Part shown: in pieces, positions 56,552-64,000 of the stretch
How positions within the stretch are numbered: position 1 is the stretch's first letter
Layout: the number at the start of each line of letters is the position of its first letter
Assembly (NCBI RefSeq): GCF_003641205.1
Contig: NZ_CP032762.1
Coordinates: 868,001 to 932,000 of the forward strand
Length of the DNA stretch: 64,000 nt
Direction: 5' to 3'
Origin: Rhodococcus sp. P1Y
GTDB taxonomy: Bacteria > Actinomycetota > Actinomycetes > Mycobacteriales > Mycobacteriaceae
Translations under genes and position numbers: made by a program
Notes under the pieces: model-generated
The model's database searches: none
Told to the model about the DNA's origin: nothing
Seen by the model: only the letters and a program-made list of their open reading frames with translations

Positions 56552-57727
56552 GTGCCATTTGCAATCTATGTCCTGGGAATAGCTGTATTCACCCAGGGCA
56601 CATCCGAATTCATGCTCTCCGGCCTCATACCGGAACTGGCTCGGGACATGCACGTATCGGTCCCGGCCGCCGGGCTTCTCACATCGGCCTTCGCCGTGGG
56701 AATGATCGTCGGTGCTCCCCTGATGGCAGTTGTCAGTATCCGATGGCAGCGTAGACGTGCCCTCTTGATCTTCCTGATCGCATTCATGGTCGTCCATGTG
56801 GTCGGCGCGCTCACAACAAGTTTCACGCTTCTTTTCATCTCTCGAATTGCAGGTGCACTGGCTAACGCCGGCTTCTTGGCCGTCGCTCTCAGTGCTGCCA
56901 TGTCGATGGTCCCGAGCAATATGAAAGGTCGGGCGACCGCTGTTCTCCTGGGTGGAGTGACCGTTGCTTGCGTTTTGGGCGTTCCGGGTGGTGCGCTCGT
57001 GGGAGAACTATGGGGATGGCGCGCGGCCTTCTGGGCGGTAGCGGTGATCTCCGCGCCTGCTGTAGTGGCCATCATGTTCACTGCCCCAGCTGATCCAGAC
57101 ACAACATTCGTTCCGAACACGGCACGCGAATTGGCTTCGCTTCGTCAGCGCCCGCTCCAACTCACCTTGGTACTTGGCGCGCTGATCAACGGTGCAACGT
57201 TCTGTTCCTTTACCTACTTGGCGCCGACGCTCACCGATATCACTGGGTTCGATTCACGCTGGGTACCGCTGCTTCTCGGAGTGTTCGGACTCGGATCGTT
57301 CATCGGTGTCACGATCGGTGGCCGGCTCGCCGACACATACCCGTTTCAACTGCTGGTTGCGGGAGCGACTGCCCTACTACTCGGCTGGATTGTATTCGCG
57401 CTGAGCGCCGCTCATCCGGTAACGGCTCTGACGATGTTGTTCGTGCAAGGAGCGCTTTCGTTCGCAGTCGGGTCGACGCTGATCTCACGAGTGCTGTACG
57501 CCGCAGACGCAGCGCCGACGCTGGGTGGGTCTTTCGCGACCGCTGCGTTCAACGTCGGAGCCGCTCTGGGGCCGGGTCTTGGAGGTGTAGCGATCGGAAT
57601 CGGTTTCGGCTACCGCGCTCCACTATGGACGAGCGCAGCGCTGGTTGCGCTGGCGATCGTGATCGCCGCGGCCGCCACGTCCTCATTCAAGAAACTCGCT
57701 TGTGGCCCGGACTCTGCACTCGTGTGA
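56552..57727 (+). CDS. MFS efflux transporter, Cmx/CmrA (chloramphenicol) type
   Basis: A 391-residue 12-helix transporter of the DHA1 group. MPFAIYVLGIAVFTQGTSEFMLSGLIPELARD, split as usual, together with the GRATAVLLGGVTVACVLGVPGGALVGELWGWRA motif (antiporter motif C: GxxxGPxxGG-like, here VPGGALVG) identify a drug:proton antiporter. The sequence is most like the Cmx/CmrA chloramphenicol exporters of corynebacteria and rhodococci. GTG 56552 follows GGAG. The hairpin leader suggests induction. Substrate range not provable from sequence. Confidence 0.82.
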   Translation: MPFAIYVLGIAVFTQGTSEFMLSGLIPELARDMHVSVPAAGLLTSAFAVGMIVGAPLMAVVSIRWQRRRALLIFLIAFMVVHVVGALTTSFTLLFISRIAGALANAGFLAVALSAAMSMVPSNMKGRATAVLLGGVTVACVLGVPGGALVGELWGWRAAFWAVAVISAPAVVAIMFTAPADPDTTFVPNTARELASLRQRPLQLTLVLGALINGATFCSFTYLAPTLTDITGFDSRWVPLLLGVFGLGSFIGVTIGGRLADTYPFQLLVAGATALLLGWIVFALSAAHPVTALTMLFVQGALSFAVGSTLISRVLYAADAAPTLGGSFATAAFNVGAALGPGLGGVAIGIGFGYRAPLWTSAALVALAIVIAAAATSSFKKLACGPDSALV

Positions 57728-57745
57728 AAGTCACCTTCGACCAGT

Positions 57746-58426
57746 TCACGCGGGCGACAGTGCTGCTTCTGACAGGTCCCGTGCACCTGCAACCGCACGG
57801 TAACGTGCAACGGCCACAGTCGATCCCAGCACTAGGACTACCGACGCGATCACGACGGCGAATACTGTCGAGCTTGTGTTGAAGCTTCTCCACCAGGCAA
57901 TCCCAACGCCGGTCCCGGTGCTCACCATGGCGCCCACCGGCAGCAATACCGCGAGCCAACGTATCGTCGAGGACACGTTGGGATCGCCGCGAAGCACCAC
58001 CCACACGGACAGCAACGCGCACAGGTAAGCCAACAGGCCCGCCGATGCGTACATGGGAAGAACGAACGGCCCGAAATCGGCGGTCGGGCGATTGGCGAAC
58101 GCGGCGAACACTGCGAACAAGACCACCGCCAATCCAGCCGCTACGCCGAGTACCGCAGCAGGGACAACGACAGCAAGCCTGAAGGCGCGGCCGGAAAGAT
58201 CACGTTCGTCAGCCCACTGCCGAAGCATCTGACCACTGTTCTCGCCCAGGACTGTTGTCACACTGTGCCCGTCCTGGCGGGCACCGTCGAGTTCCGCTGC
58301 GAGCTCGTCGAGTAGATCCCTGCGATCTGCACCGCGAACCCCAGCTCGGCGCCACAGGCGATTCGCTGTCCGAAAAATATGCTGTTGCTTGCCATTCTCC
58401 GCTTCCGTAACTTCCGTGGTGTTCAT
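57746..58426 (-). CDS. Membrane protein with HAAS-like N-terminus, coupled to PadR
   Basis: A 226-residue protein. The N-terminal part (about 20-70: ANRLWRRAGVRGADRRDLLDELAAELDG) resembles the HAAS signalling domain often paired with PadR. Four membrane helices follow (VVVPAAVLGVAAGLAVVLFAVFAAF region, YASAGLLAYLCALLSVWVVL, WLAVLLPVGAMVSTG, VFAVVIASVVLVLGS). ATG 58426 overlaps the PadR stop by 4 bp. PadR-HAAS pairs are often small regulatory units controlling membrane or export functions. Its target is unknown. Confidence 0.75.
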   Translation of the reverse strand: MNTTEVTEAENGKQQHIFRTANRLWRRAGVRGADRRDLLDELAAELDGARQDGHSVTTVLGENSGQMLRQWADERDLSGRAFRLAVVVPAAVLGVAAGLAVVLFAVFAAFANRPTADFGPFVLPMYASAGLLAYLCALLSVWVVLRGDPNVSSTIRWLAVLLPVGAMVSTGTGVGIAWWRSFNTSSTVFAVVIASVVLVLGSTVAVARYRAVAGARDLSEAALSPA

Positions 58427-58785
58427 GCGACGCCCGTTCTGTTGTCGGTAGATGGTTTCGGAGACTGAAGCAACGAAGTGACACTGCTCGAGACTGCAAT
58501 CCATTCCGCTGTTCCGTCCTTCAGTGCATCAGCTCCAGTTTCAGTAAGCGAGTAGTACTTTCGAGGTGGACCGGATTGAGATGGGTACCTCTCGGACATC
58601 ACCAGTCCTGCCTTCTCGAGACGTGCAAGCAATGGATATACCGACCCTCCGGATACGAGCAGATCCCGCTCGGCCAGCCGTTCGGTCAGCTCGTATCCGT
58701 ATACCGGTCGCTCCCCGAGCAGGGACAGAAGGCAGAGGTCAAGCACTCCTCGGAGCACTAGGCTCCGCCGTTCGATCGCACTCAT
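58423..58785 (-). CDS. PadR family transcriptional regulator
   Basis: A 120-residue PadR winged-helix protein: LVLRGVLDLCLLSLLGERPVYGYELTERLAE, VSGGSVYPLLARLEKAGLV, RKYYSLTETGADAL. ATG 58785 is chosen; a longer frame reaching 58872 overlaps the TetR gene and is rejected. It lacks the C-terminal helical domain of larger PadR proteins (subfamily 2). An inverted repeat spans its promoter. It is co-translated with the HAAS-like membrane protein. Confidence 0.9.
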   Translation of the reverse strand: MSAIERRSLVLRGVLDLCLLSLLGERPVYGYELTERLAERDLLVSGGSVYPLLARLEKAGLVMSERYPSQSGPPRKYYSLTETGADALKDGTAEWIAVSSSVTSLLQSPKPSTDNRTGVA

Positions 58786-58819
58786 GCTCAACAAGGTAGC
58801 GCGAAGTAGCTTGCTGAGC
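58786..58819. promoter_or_regulatory. Inverted repeat at the PadR promoter
   Basis: GCTCAACAAG (58786-58795) and CTTGCTGAGC (58810-58819) are complementary at nine of ten positions. The sequence CAAGGTA also repeats directly (after the left arm and after the right). The site abuts the PadR ATG, so it is a good autoregulatory operator candidate. Confidence 0.5.
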
Positions 58820-58852
58820 AAGGTATCGACCGAGGAACTCCTGACATCGCAT

Positions 58853-59416
58853 CTACCGCTGACGGATCCCATCTAGGAAGGAGTCCAATGCCGAGGTCTG
58901 TTGCTGGGAATCGAAGCGGTCCGGATGGCACACCGCGTTGAGTACGAGTCCGTCCGTGAACAACCGCAATGCTCGGACATCTACGTCGGTACCGCCGAGA
59001 ACATCGATCGACCACTCGCACAGTTCGTTCAATGCGCGATCTGCGGAGTCGAGCACGGTTCGGGTCTTCGGATCTTTCAGTGAGATCGTGGCAGCAAGCC
59101 ACACTTCACATTCGAGTAGACGTTCCTTGTCCAGGGGCAGAGTGTGTCGCCACAATGCATAGACCAACTCGACTGGGACCGCTGGCAAGGCTGCAGATTC
59201 GAGTCGTGCCTTCTGCTGTTCTATGACCAGCTCGAGCGAATGGCTCAGCATCTGAGCTCGGTCGACGAAGTAGTGCTGAAGAGTCGACGGCTTCATGCCC
59301 GCCTCGGCTGCCACTGCTCGCATCGACACAGCGTCGATACCGTCGCGCGAAAGAACCTGCCACAGTGCATGACTGGCATGACGCCGCCGAGCGTCGTGGT
59401 CAACAATCTTCGGCAC
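58853..59416 (-). CDS. TetR family transcriptional regulator
   Basis: A 187-residue TetR protein. HTH at about 12-55 (GIDAVSMRAVAAEAGMKPSTLQHYF). The ligand domain (about 75-185) includes DKERLLECEVWLAATISLKD and LFTDGLVLNAVCHPDRF, as in the BetI/AcrR-like C-terminal group. It is divergent from a membrane protein gene; between them is a perfect inverted repeat. Likely represses that gene and itself. Confidence 0.9.
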   Translation of the reverse strand: MPKIVDHDARRRHASHALWQVLSRDGIDAVSMRAVAAEAGMKPSTLQHYFVDRAQMLSHSLELVIEQQKARLESAALPAVPVELVYALWRHTLPLDKERLLECEVWLAATISLKDPKTRTVLDSADRALNELCEWSIDVLGGTDVDVRALRLFTDGLVLNAVCHPDRFDSQQQTSALDSFLDGIRQR

Positions 59417-59428
59417 AGCCGCTCCATC

Positions 59429-59460
59429 CTCTGTTATGGTTCAACTGTACGATAACAGAG
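59429..59460. promoter_or_regulatory. Perfect 9-bp inverted repeat, TetR operator candidate
   Basis: CTCTGTTAT (59429-59437) and ATAACAGAG (59452-59460) with a 14-bp spacer lie between the divergent TetR (start 59416) and membrane protein (start 59478) genes. This symmetry and location are typical of a TetR operator controlling both promoters. Confidence 0.7.
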
Positions 59461-59477
59461 GCCGGAAGGAGTGTCCG

Positions 59478-60026
59478 ATGCTGACGGTGATCATCGTGTG
59501 CGAAGTACTTTTCTGGGTCGTACTACTCATCGGGCTCGCGGTGAGGTACAAGCTTGGATGGTCGTCAGCATCGTGGCTTCTGCTCGCCTCTACCCCGGTA
59601 ATCGACGCGATTCTGCTGGTCGTCACTCTGGCCGATCTGGCGAGAGGAGCGGATTCGAATTTTTCCCATGGACTCTCGGCGTTCTACATCGGCTACTCCT
59701 TGATATTCGGGCGGCAGACCATTCGGTGGATGGACAGGTTGGCCGCCTACCGGTTCGGTCGACAGCGTAAGCCTGAGAAAGAGGATGTGGTTGTGCGTCA
59801 GAGTGCGACCTACCAGTGGAGGCAGTTCCGAAAGATGGTGCAGGCCTCCGTCATCGTGGTCGCAGTTCTCGTGACTGGGTTGCTGTTGTCCGACCCGGAG
59901 GCCCAGTTCTGGCTGTGGTACTGGCTGATTGTTGTTGTCTTCACAGCAGTCACCTGGTTCGCCATAGGCCCCCTTCGTGCAATGGTGCAAAGACGGCACC
60001 AGGACGTGCTATCCCGACGTATCTGA
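59478..60026 (+). CDS. Membrane protein controlled by the divergent TetR
   Basis: A 182-residue protein with five hydrophobic helices (VIIVCEVLFWVVLLIGLAV, ASWLLLASTPVIDAILLVV, GLSAFYIGYSLIFG, ASVIVVAVLVTGLLL, WLIVVVFTAVTWFAIG). ATG 59478 has AAGGAG 9 bases upstream. Family not recognised, though it resembles the 2TM/YmcC-like small membrane proteins often found beside TetR regulators. It probably is the main target of the TetR. Function unknown. Confidence 0.78.
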   Translation: MLTVIIVCEVLFWVVLLIGLAVRYKLGWSSASWLLLASTPVIDAILLVVTLADLARGADSNFSHGLSAFYIGYSLIFGRQTIRWMDRLAAYRFGRQRKPEKEDVVVRQSATYQWRQFRKMVQASVIVVAVLVTGLLLSDPEAQFWLWYWLIVVVFTAVTWFAIGPLRAMVQRRHQDVLSRRI

Positions 60027-60037
60027 TTCAGTCGCGT

Positions 60038-60577
60038 TCAATCCCAAATGCCCGCTCGGAACATCTCCATCATGTGCTCTTCGACTTCGCCACGTAAGAC
60101 GTCCCTGCGCTTCCATGAACCGAATAACTCGCCAGCAACGTGGATCATGTGGACTCCAGGGACCGCTGGGTCGTCGTAGGCGTCGGGGATGGGCCAGGTG
60201 GACAGCCAACCGGCGGCAACCACGGGATGCAAGAAACCATCTACTACCCGTGAGCTCAGGACCCAGGTATAGACGTTGATCGCTGCCTGCCAACGATTCG
60301 TCGACGGCTCACCTAGTGGTAGGAGTAGATCCCAGCGGTCCTGTTCGCGTGTTTCCCGGGATACGGTGGTTGCGACTTCGATCATGTGGCGGCCCACGTG
60401 GTCAGCGAGTTCGTTTTCCCAGACGGAACGTTCGCGATCGACTGCGCGAGCGAACGCTTCGAGCTCGGCGAGCCCAGACCGTGGGGCCGCTTCGCCGAGC
60501 GGGTACGCGCACAGATGCATCAGAAGGTTGTCTCGAAGATCTCGTGTCACCGAGCGCGGCGTCGACATGGTGCGCAT
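60038..60577 (-). CDS. Hypothetical protein
   Basis: A 179-residue protein rich in aromatic residues and Trp (DRWDLLLPLGEPSTNRWQAAINVYTWVL, GWLSTWPIPDAYDD, GELFGSWKRRD). No membrane helix or known motif. ATG 60577 has GGAAG about 10 bases upstream; an ATG at 60568 also fits. A longer frame to 60799 overlaps the divergent gene and is rejected. Its stop is 12 bp from the convergent membrane gene stop. Confidence 0.62.
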   Translation of the reverse strand: MRTMSTPRSVTRDLRDNLLMHLCAYPLGEAAPRSGLAELEAFARAVDRERSVWENELADHVGRHMIEVATTVSRETREQDRWDLLLPLGEPSTNRWQAAINVYTWVLSSRVVDGFLHPVVAAGWLSTWPIPDAYDDPAVPGVHMIHVAGELFGSWKRRDVLRGEVEEHMMEMFRAGIWD

Positions 60578-60614
60578 ACGCTGCGCTTCCGGTACGGTGA
60601 CCGAACCTTCGAGA

Positions 60615-61037
60615 ATGAAGTACTCGATCTGGTCGTCTCTGATCTTCACCGTCACGAGTATTGCAACCCCTGATGACGACGTTTCGGTCCGCGTCGTCAC
60701 CGTGGGCGACGACCCGCGTCGCAACGTAGTACGAGCGTTGAGCCGCTCGACCGGAGTTCGAACGGGTGACCCGGGATACGAGTACAAGAGCGAGAGCATC
60801 CGAAATTCTCGCGGTGAATCGGTGTGGTTGACCGTCGACGGCGTAGGAGTCGAGTTCGAGATGTGGGGAGGACCGAGTCACTGGTGGGCGGCCGGACATA
60901 TCGACAGCGCCGGAGTCACGATCGAGAGCCGCAACTACGCGGTCGACCGAGTTCATCTGGTCGAGGTCAGAGACATAGATCCATTCCTGGAGGGTCGACG
61001 CAAATATCTGCAGGCCGCTCGCGGTGAGCTCGAGTAG
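60615..61037 (+). CDS. Hypothetical protein, divergent from 60038-60577
   Basis: A 140-residue soluble protein. Its middle (VRVVTVGDDPRRNVVRA, YKSESIRNSRGESVWLTVDG) and end (VEFEMWGGPSHWWAAGHID, VHLVEVRDIDPFLEGRRKY) look protein-like. The start is uncertain: ATG 60615 or GTG 60702. An open frame from 60276 overlaps the opposite gene and is rejected. Function unknown. The two genes may form a pair sharing a 37-bp promoter region if both starts are right. Confidence 0.5.
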   Translation: MKYSIWSSLIFTVTSIATPDDDVSVRVVTVGDDPRRNVVRALSRSTGVRTGDPGYEYKSESIRNSRGESVWLTVDGVGVEFEMWGGPSHWWAAGHIDSAGVTIESRNYAVDRVHLVEVRDIDPFLEGRRKYLQAARGELE

Positions 61038-61108
61038 CTGCCCGGGATGAGGGTCGCATACGGTGCAGTGACGGGAGTGGACAGGCTGAATCGAATTGCG
61101 GGGGTTCA

Positions 61109-61546
61109 ATGAACGAACAGGCGTCACCGTCGGATGCCGAACTTGCTGCCATCGCACGCGGCATCTTCGACGCTCAGCCCTTCACCCAGTGGATTGGTGC
61201 CGAATTGCGCGAGGTCGGACGTGGTCGTGCGGACATTGCTCTTCGGAACCGTCCTGAACTTCGACAGCAGCACGGGTTCGTCCACGGCGGGGTAATCAGC
61301 TACCTCGCGGACAACGCTCTCACATTCGCCGGCGGCCTCGCCCTAGGAGGAGACGCGGTCACGGCCGAACACAAGATCAACTTCGTGCGGCCAGCCGTAG
61401 GTGACGTCATCCTTGCACGCGCGAGCGTGATCACCGTGACGAAGTCTCAAGCTGTGTGCCAGTGTCTCGTCTATGCGTCAGATCGCAACGGTGAGAAGAT
61501 CGTCGCTATCGCCCAGGGGACGATCTCGAAAGCCCATAGCCGGTAG
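61109..61546 (+). CDS. PaaI-type hotdog thioesterase
   Basis: A 145-residue hotdog-fold protein. QQHGFVHGGVISYLADNALTFAG is the catalytic helix region of PaaI thioesterases (HGG and an Asp/Asn for water activation); EHKINFVRPAVGDVILARA follows. It hydrolyses acyl- or aryl-CoA esters. ATG 61109 is preceded by GGGGG. It stands alone on the plus strand. Confidence 0.9.
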   Translation: MNEQASPSDAELAAIARGIFDAQPFTQWIGAELREVGRGRADIALRNRPELRQQHGFVHGGVISYLADNALTFAGGLALGGDAVTAEHKINFVRPAVGDVILARASVITVTKSQAVCQCLVYASDRNGEKIVAIAQGTISKAHSR

Positions 61547-61685
61547 CGAGATTGAGCTTGGACCGGCAGCCAGATTCGAATGTGAGCAGCGCGCGCATTC
61601 GACTACAAGCTTCCTGTACGGCAGTTCGAACTCACGTGTCGACGGGTCGCGCATTAGGGCTCTCGCAATCCCGGTGACAGTGGGT

Positions 61686-62282
61686 CTATGTTGAGCTGCG
61701 CTGGTGGACCGCTGCACGGGCGACCCTGGCACGGTTTCCGCAGACGTTGCTGCACCAATGTTGACGTGAGTCGAATTGGGTGAAGTACAGGACGCACCGG
61801 GGCGCATGACATTTTCGGAGTATCCGCGCTCGCGGACCGGTCAATGTATCCATCGCCGCAATCGAGAGTGCGACAAAGGTATTCGACTCGCTTGACTCAC
61901 TGGTGGTGCGAAAGGTCAAGGTGTCGACGTCGCCGATTCTTACTACTCCAAGCTGGGTAGCCGACAGTGTGACGCTGGATGTCGCGTTGAAAGCGGCCAC
62001 ATCGGCTTCGGAGAGAGTCCGCGTAACGACTTTCTCGTACAGAGCTTCGATGTGCGTACGAGCGGTCCGCAACCTATCCAGCTGTGTCGCAGTGGGTAGA
62101 AACGGGGCCGGCCCGTGGAGGTGCGCGTGAACCGTGCTCATCCAGTGCTCGGCGGACTCCCGGCTATCCAGCAGGTCAATGATGCGTCGCCCGTCGTAGT
62201 AGCGGCTGCTCAGGAAGTTGGTGGCCAAGGACTCGAATGGCCTCAGGAGCACCCCGTCCGTGATTTCTCGGGTCCGGGTCAT
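61686..62282 (-). CDS. CGNR zinc-finger (ABATE-like) regulator
   Basis: A 198-residue protein with a DUF1470/ABATE N-terminal region (ESLATNFLSSRYYDGRRIID, about 15-160) and a C-terminal CGNR zinc finger: KCHAPRCVLYF, HWCSNVCGNRARVARA, with four Cys for zinc. These actinobacterial proteins are thought to be transcription regulators with a sensing domain. ATG 62282 faces the HPP membrane gene divergently (101 bp), which is its probable target. Confidence 0.88.
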   Translation of the reverse strand: MTRTREITDGVLLRPFESLATNFLSSRYYDGRRIIDLLDSRESAEHWMSTVHAHLHGPAPFLPTATQLDRLRTARTHIEALYEKVVTRTLSEADVAAFNATSSVTLSATQLGVVRIGDVDTLTFRTTSESSESNTFVALSIAAMDTLTGPRARILRKCHAPRCVLYFTQFDSRQHWCSNVCGNRARVARAAVHQRSST

Positions 62283-62383
62283 CGGTCGACATTCTTCCTC
62301 GGAGGTGGCGTCCTAACTGGATTGCCGTTAGCCTACGCCTGTGATCAACTAATGGTCATGGCATTAGCTGAGGCGGGAGATCG

Positions 62384-62923
62384 ATGAGCACAGATGTTGC
62401 CCAAGAACGCTCGAGATACAGGGCACGGGTGCGGGCTCGTGTACGCAGTGCCGCCCCGCCTCGGCCAGGCATCCGGTCGATTGCGGTCGCGACAGCCACC
62501 AGCGTCGTCGCGCTGGTAGCTCTCGCGGGCCTCACCATGGTGACTGCGGAACCGTTCCTTATCCCACCGCTTGCGGCCAGTATGGCGTTGGTCGCGGGTG
62601 CTCCGACGCTCCCGCTGTCGCAACCGAGAAATGTCATCGGCGGCCAGTTCTTGTCCGCTCTTGTCGGGGTTGCTGTCGGCTTCGCACTGGGGAACGCTTT
62701 GTGGGCTGCGGCTCTTGCTGGTGGGCTGGCACTCGGGGTGATGCTTACGACCCGTACAGCGCACTCGCCGGCAGCGGCGACGGCTGTCATCGGTACGACG
62801 GGTACTGCAGTCGCGGGGTGGCAGTTCATTCTTTTGGTGACTGCGTCGGCGCTAGTGCTGGTGCTCGTGGGCGTTGTAGGACACCGATTGAACAGGACTG
62901 CGTACCCGGCCTACATATGGTGA
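62384..62923 (+). CDS. HPP family membrane protein
   Basis: A 179-residue protein with four to five hydrophobic helices. LIPPLAASMALVAGAPTLPLSQPRN and ALGVMLTTRTAHSPAAATAVI match the HPP family, though the eponymous HPP motif reads HSP here. ATG 62384 has GGCGGGAG upstream. It is divergent from the CGNR regulator. HPP proteins have been linked to nitrite transport in plants and cyanobacteria; activity here is not proven. Confidence 0.78.
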   Translation: MSTDVAQERSRYRARVRARVRSAAPPRPGIRSIAVATATSVVALVALAGLTMVTAEPFLIPPLAASMALVAGAPTLPLSQPRNVIGGQFLSALVGVAVGFALGNALWAAALAGGLALGVMLTTRTAHSPAAATAVIGTTGTAVAGWQFILLVTASALVLVLVGVVGHRLNRTAYPAYIW

Positions 62924-62957
62924 TACCGATATCCGTACACGACGCCCATCTGGAGGG

Positions 62958-63185
62958 CTACTCGGTGCGTTCGGCGATCGAGGAATCACCAAGGCTGGCG
63001 CTGCCTTCCTCGCCGATGGGTTGATGGCCTCGGTCTCCTGTGTTCGCATCTGGTTTCGAATCGCGCGCAAAGTCACTGCGAGACAGAGGTTCCGGACCGT
63101 CGATCGTGGGCTCTTCGAGATAGTCGATTCCCGGTTCTTCTGCGGAATCCAGCGGTTCGGGAGGAGTATTTTCGCTCGTTGGCAT
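62958..63185 (-). CDS. Small acidic hypothetical protein
   Basis: A 75-residue, Pro/Glu/Asp-rich protein (TPPEPLDSAEEPGIDYLEEP), probably disordered. ATG 63185 has AAAGGA 9 bases upstream, better than the ATG at 63194, which abuts it. No family recognised. The 63195-63321 gap holds its promoter. Confidence 0.55.
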   Translation of the reverse strand: MPTSENTPPEPLDSAEEPGIDYLEEPTIDGPEPLSRSDFARDSKPDANTGDRGHQPIGEEGSASLGDSSIAERTE

Positions 63186-63321
63186 CGCTGCCATTCCTTT
63201 CGTTCAGCTCAGAACGCCGTGACTGCATTTTCCGAGCGACACCGCCGCGCCGTCTGCTGAGTTGAAAGCTGCGATCCAGTCGATGTGCGCGATAGAAATC
63301 CGTACTCGACGTGTGTGCAGG

Positions 63322-63732
63322 TCATGAGTTAACAGGTCGTTCGAGCATGCACACCCCCCAGCGTCTATCCTCGTCGACAAGCAAGATCTGTGTTCGGCTC
63401 GGTGTGGGGTCGAAACCGTCGAGGAAAATGGTCAATTCGACGGGGACTCGCGCTGCCCGACCTTCAACGATCGGGTCGTCGACATCGGTCAGTTGTGACC
63501 TCCCCGGGGGGACGTCTGCCTGCTCACGCTGTGCCGCGGAGCAAGAGGTTGCATTGAGACCCGCGACATCGCCTGCGTTGTAGGCGTCGAAATACTCGCG
63601 GACGACATCGGTGATTCTCGAGGGGTCTGCGGGGTCCGGTGCGGTGTTCTCGTGTGCGCTGTCTGTGCACCCGGACAGCACACCGAGCAAACCCACGATC
63701 GCCGCAGCCAGCAGTACCTTCCTCTTCGTCAT
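63322..63732 (-). CDS. Small lipoprotein with NTF2-like features
   Basis: A 136-residue protein. Lipoprotein signal: LLAAAIVGLLGVLSGC, with the lipidated Cys at about 22. The mature part DVVREYFDAYNAGDVAGLNATSC is typical of SnoaL/NTF2-like folds that mycobacterial lipoproteins use (Rv0583c/LppT-like types). TATATG 8 bases before the ATG may give a leaderless mRNA. Function unknown. Confidence 0.78.
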   Translation of the reverse strand: MTKRKVLLAAAIVGLLGVLSGCTDSAHENTAPDPADPSRITDVVREYFDAYNAGDVAGLNATSCSAAQREQADVPPGRSQLTDVDDPIVEGRAARVPVELTIFLDGFDPTPSRTQILLVDEDRRWGVCMLERPVNS

Positions 63733-63766
63733 TTGCCGAGCATATAACCGCCGTTCCGAATACTGC

Positions 63767-64000
63767 TCATTTCAACCTGAGGAGCCCAGCGGTTGTGGGT
63801 CCGAATCCACATGCGACCGAATAGAAGTCGGCCAGGTGTGCCTCGTAGTCGACGTGTAGCCACTCGACGTCTGTGGTCTGTAGATCCGACACTATGCGAG
63901 ATACGAGTGAGGTCCCGACTCCTTGATGCTGAAACCGTGGCGCGACGGCGGTATCGAGAAGAAACGCATGTGCTCCCCCATCCCATACGGCGTGTACGAA
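63767..64000 (-). CDS. GNAT family N-acetyltransferase, partial (C-terminal part)
   Basis: An open minus-strand frame runs from the right edge to a TGA at 63767-63769, 78 codons without a start inside the window. It reads LLDTAVAPRFQHQGVGTSLVSRIV, the acetyl-CoA-binding motif A of GNAT (Q/R-x-x-G-x-G/A), then VEWLHVDYEAHLADFYSVACGF and ends AGLLRLK. Motif A and B match the family. The N-terminal half lies outside. Substrate unknown. Confidence 0.85.
   Translation of the reverse strand, partial: FVHAVWDGGAHAFLLDTAVAPRFQHQGVGTSLVSRIVSDLQTTDVEWLHVDYEAHLADFYSVACGFGPTTAGLLRLK

Noticed and set aside
1..64000. tRNA, rRNA or insertion sequence
   Set aside because: No cloverleaf with a CCA-like end, no rRNA-like block, and no transposase motif or paired terminal repeats were noticed by eye; a covariance search was not possible.

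Overview
The window is high-GC actinobacterial chromosome. It most resembles Rhodococcus in the broad sense, close to the R. fascians (Rhodococcoides) group. The pointers are the rpsF-ssb-rpsR-rplI-dnaB order shared with mycobacteria, a DnaB intein in the P-loop, a Cmr/Cmx-type MFS pump, DUF222-HNH and CGNR zinc-finger proteins, F420-type LLM oxidoreductases, and several genes that look leaderless. Genus placement is inference from gene content; no database was searched. No rRNA, tRNA, insertion sequence, CRISPR array or prophage was seen.

Layout. 0-2.2 kb: TerD and a DUF475/TerC-like membrane protein. 2.1-7.6 kb: a 1243-residue XRE-nSTAND-WD40 protein flanked by three related LuxR-type HTH genes. 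7.7-11 kb: a GT87-like membrane protein and the rpsF-ssb-rpsR-rplI operon. 11.2-13.5 kb: a SulP transporter fused to a beta-carbonic anhydrase. 13.5-14.5 kb: a long intergenic region with tandem 110-bp repeats and a group of DnaA-box-like sites. 14.5-16.7 kb: dnaB with a class 3 mini-intein. 16.8-20.6 kb: WYL regulator/FAD oxidoreductase and quinone reductase/TetR divergent pairs. 20.6-25.4 kb: an AAA ATPase, MarR, and an overlapping SNF2-SWIM pair. 25.4-34.3 kb: secreted and membrane proteins, a two-component system, hydrolases, an LLM oxidoreductase and a PadR-coupled glycosidase-like gene. 34.3-39.1 kb: Mqo and type II NADH dehydrogenase with two LysR regulators. 39.4-42.7 kb: a GGDEF, PucR-like, EAL cyclic-di-GMP module.

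43.6-50.3 kb is the most notable region. It holds seven tightly spaced or overlapping genes: two OleA/KAS III-like proteins, a small membrane protein, an OleD-like reductase, a family 2 glycosyltransferase, an OleC-like adenylate-forming enzyme and a cytochrome P450. This matches the two-OleA + OleC + OleD logic of beta-lactone pathways (lipstatin, nocardiolactone) but has no OleB and carries extra tailoring genes. 50.3-53.8 kb is an Asp23/AmaP-type envelope cluster with a divergent ECF sigma factor. 53.8-64 kb holds accessory genes: DUF222-HNH, MFS pump with an attenuator-like leader, PadR and TetR regulators with visible inverted-repeat operators, a thioesterase, an HPP membrane protein and a GNAT fragment at the edge.

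How genes work together. The replication and translation block is housekeeping. The respiratory pair (Mqo, NDH-2) feeds electrons to the quinone pool. The c-di-GMP module pairs synthesis and turnover domains around a regulator. The Ole-like operon probably makes a condensed, reduced and cyclised fatty product that may then be oxidised and/or glycosylated. That product is not predictable from sequence alone.
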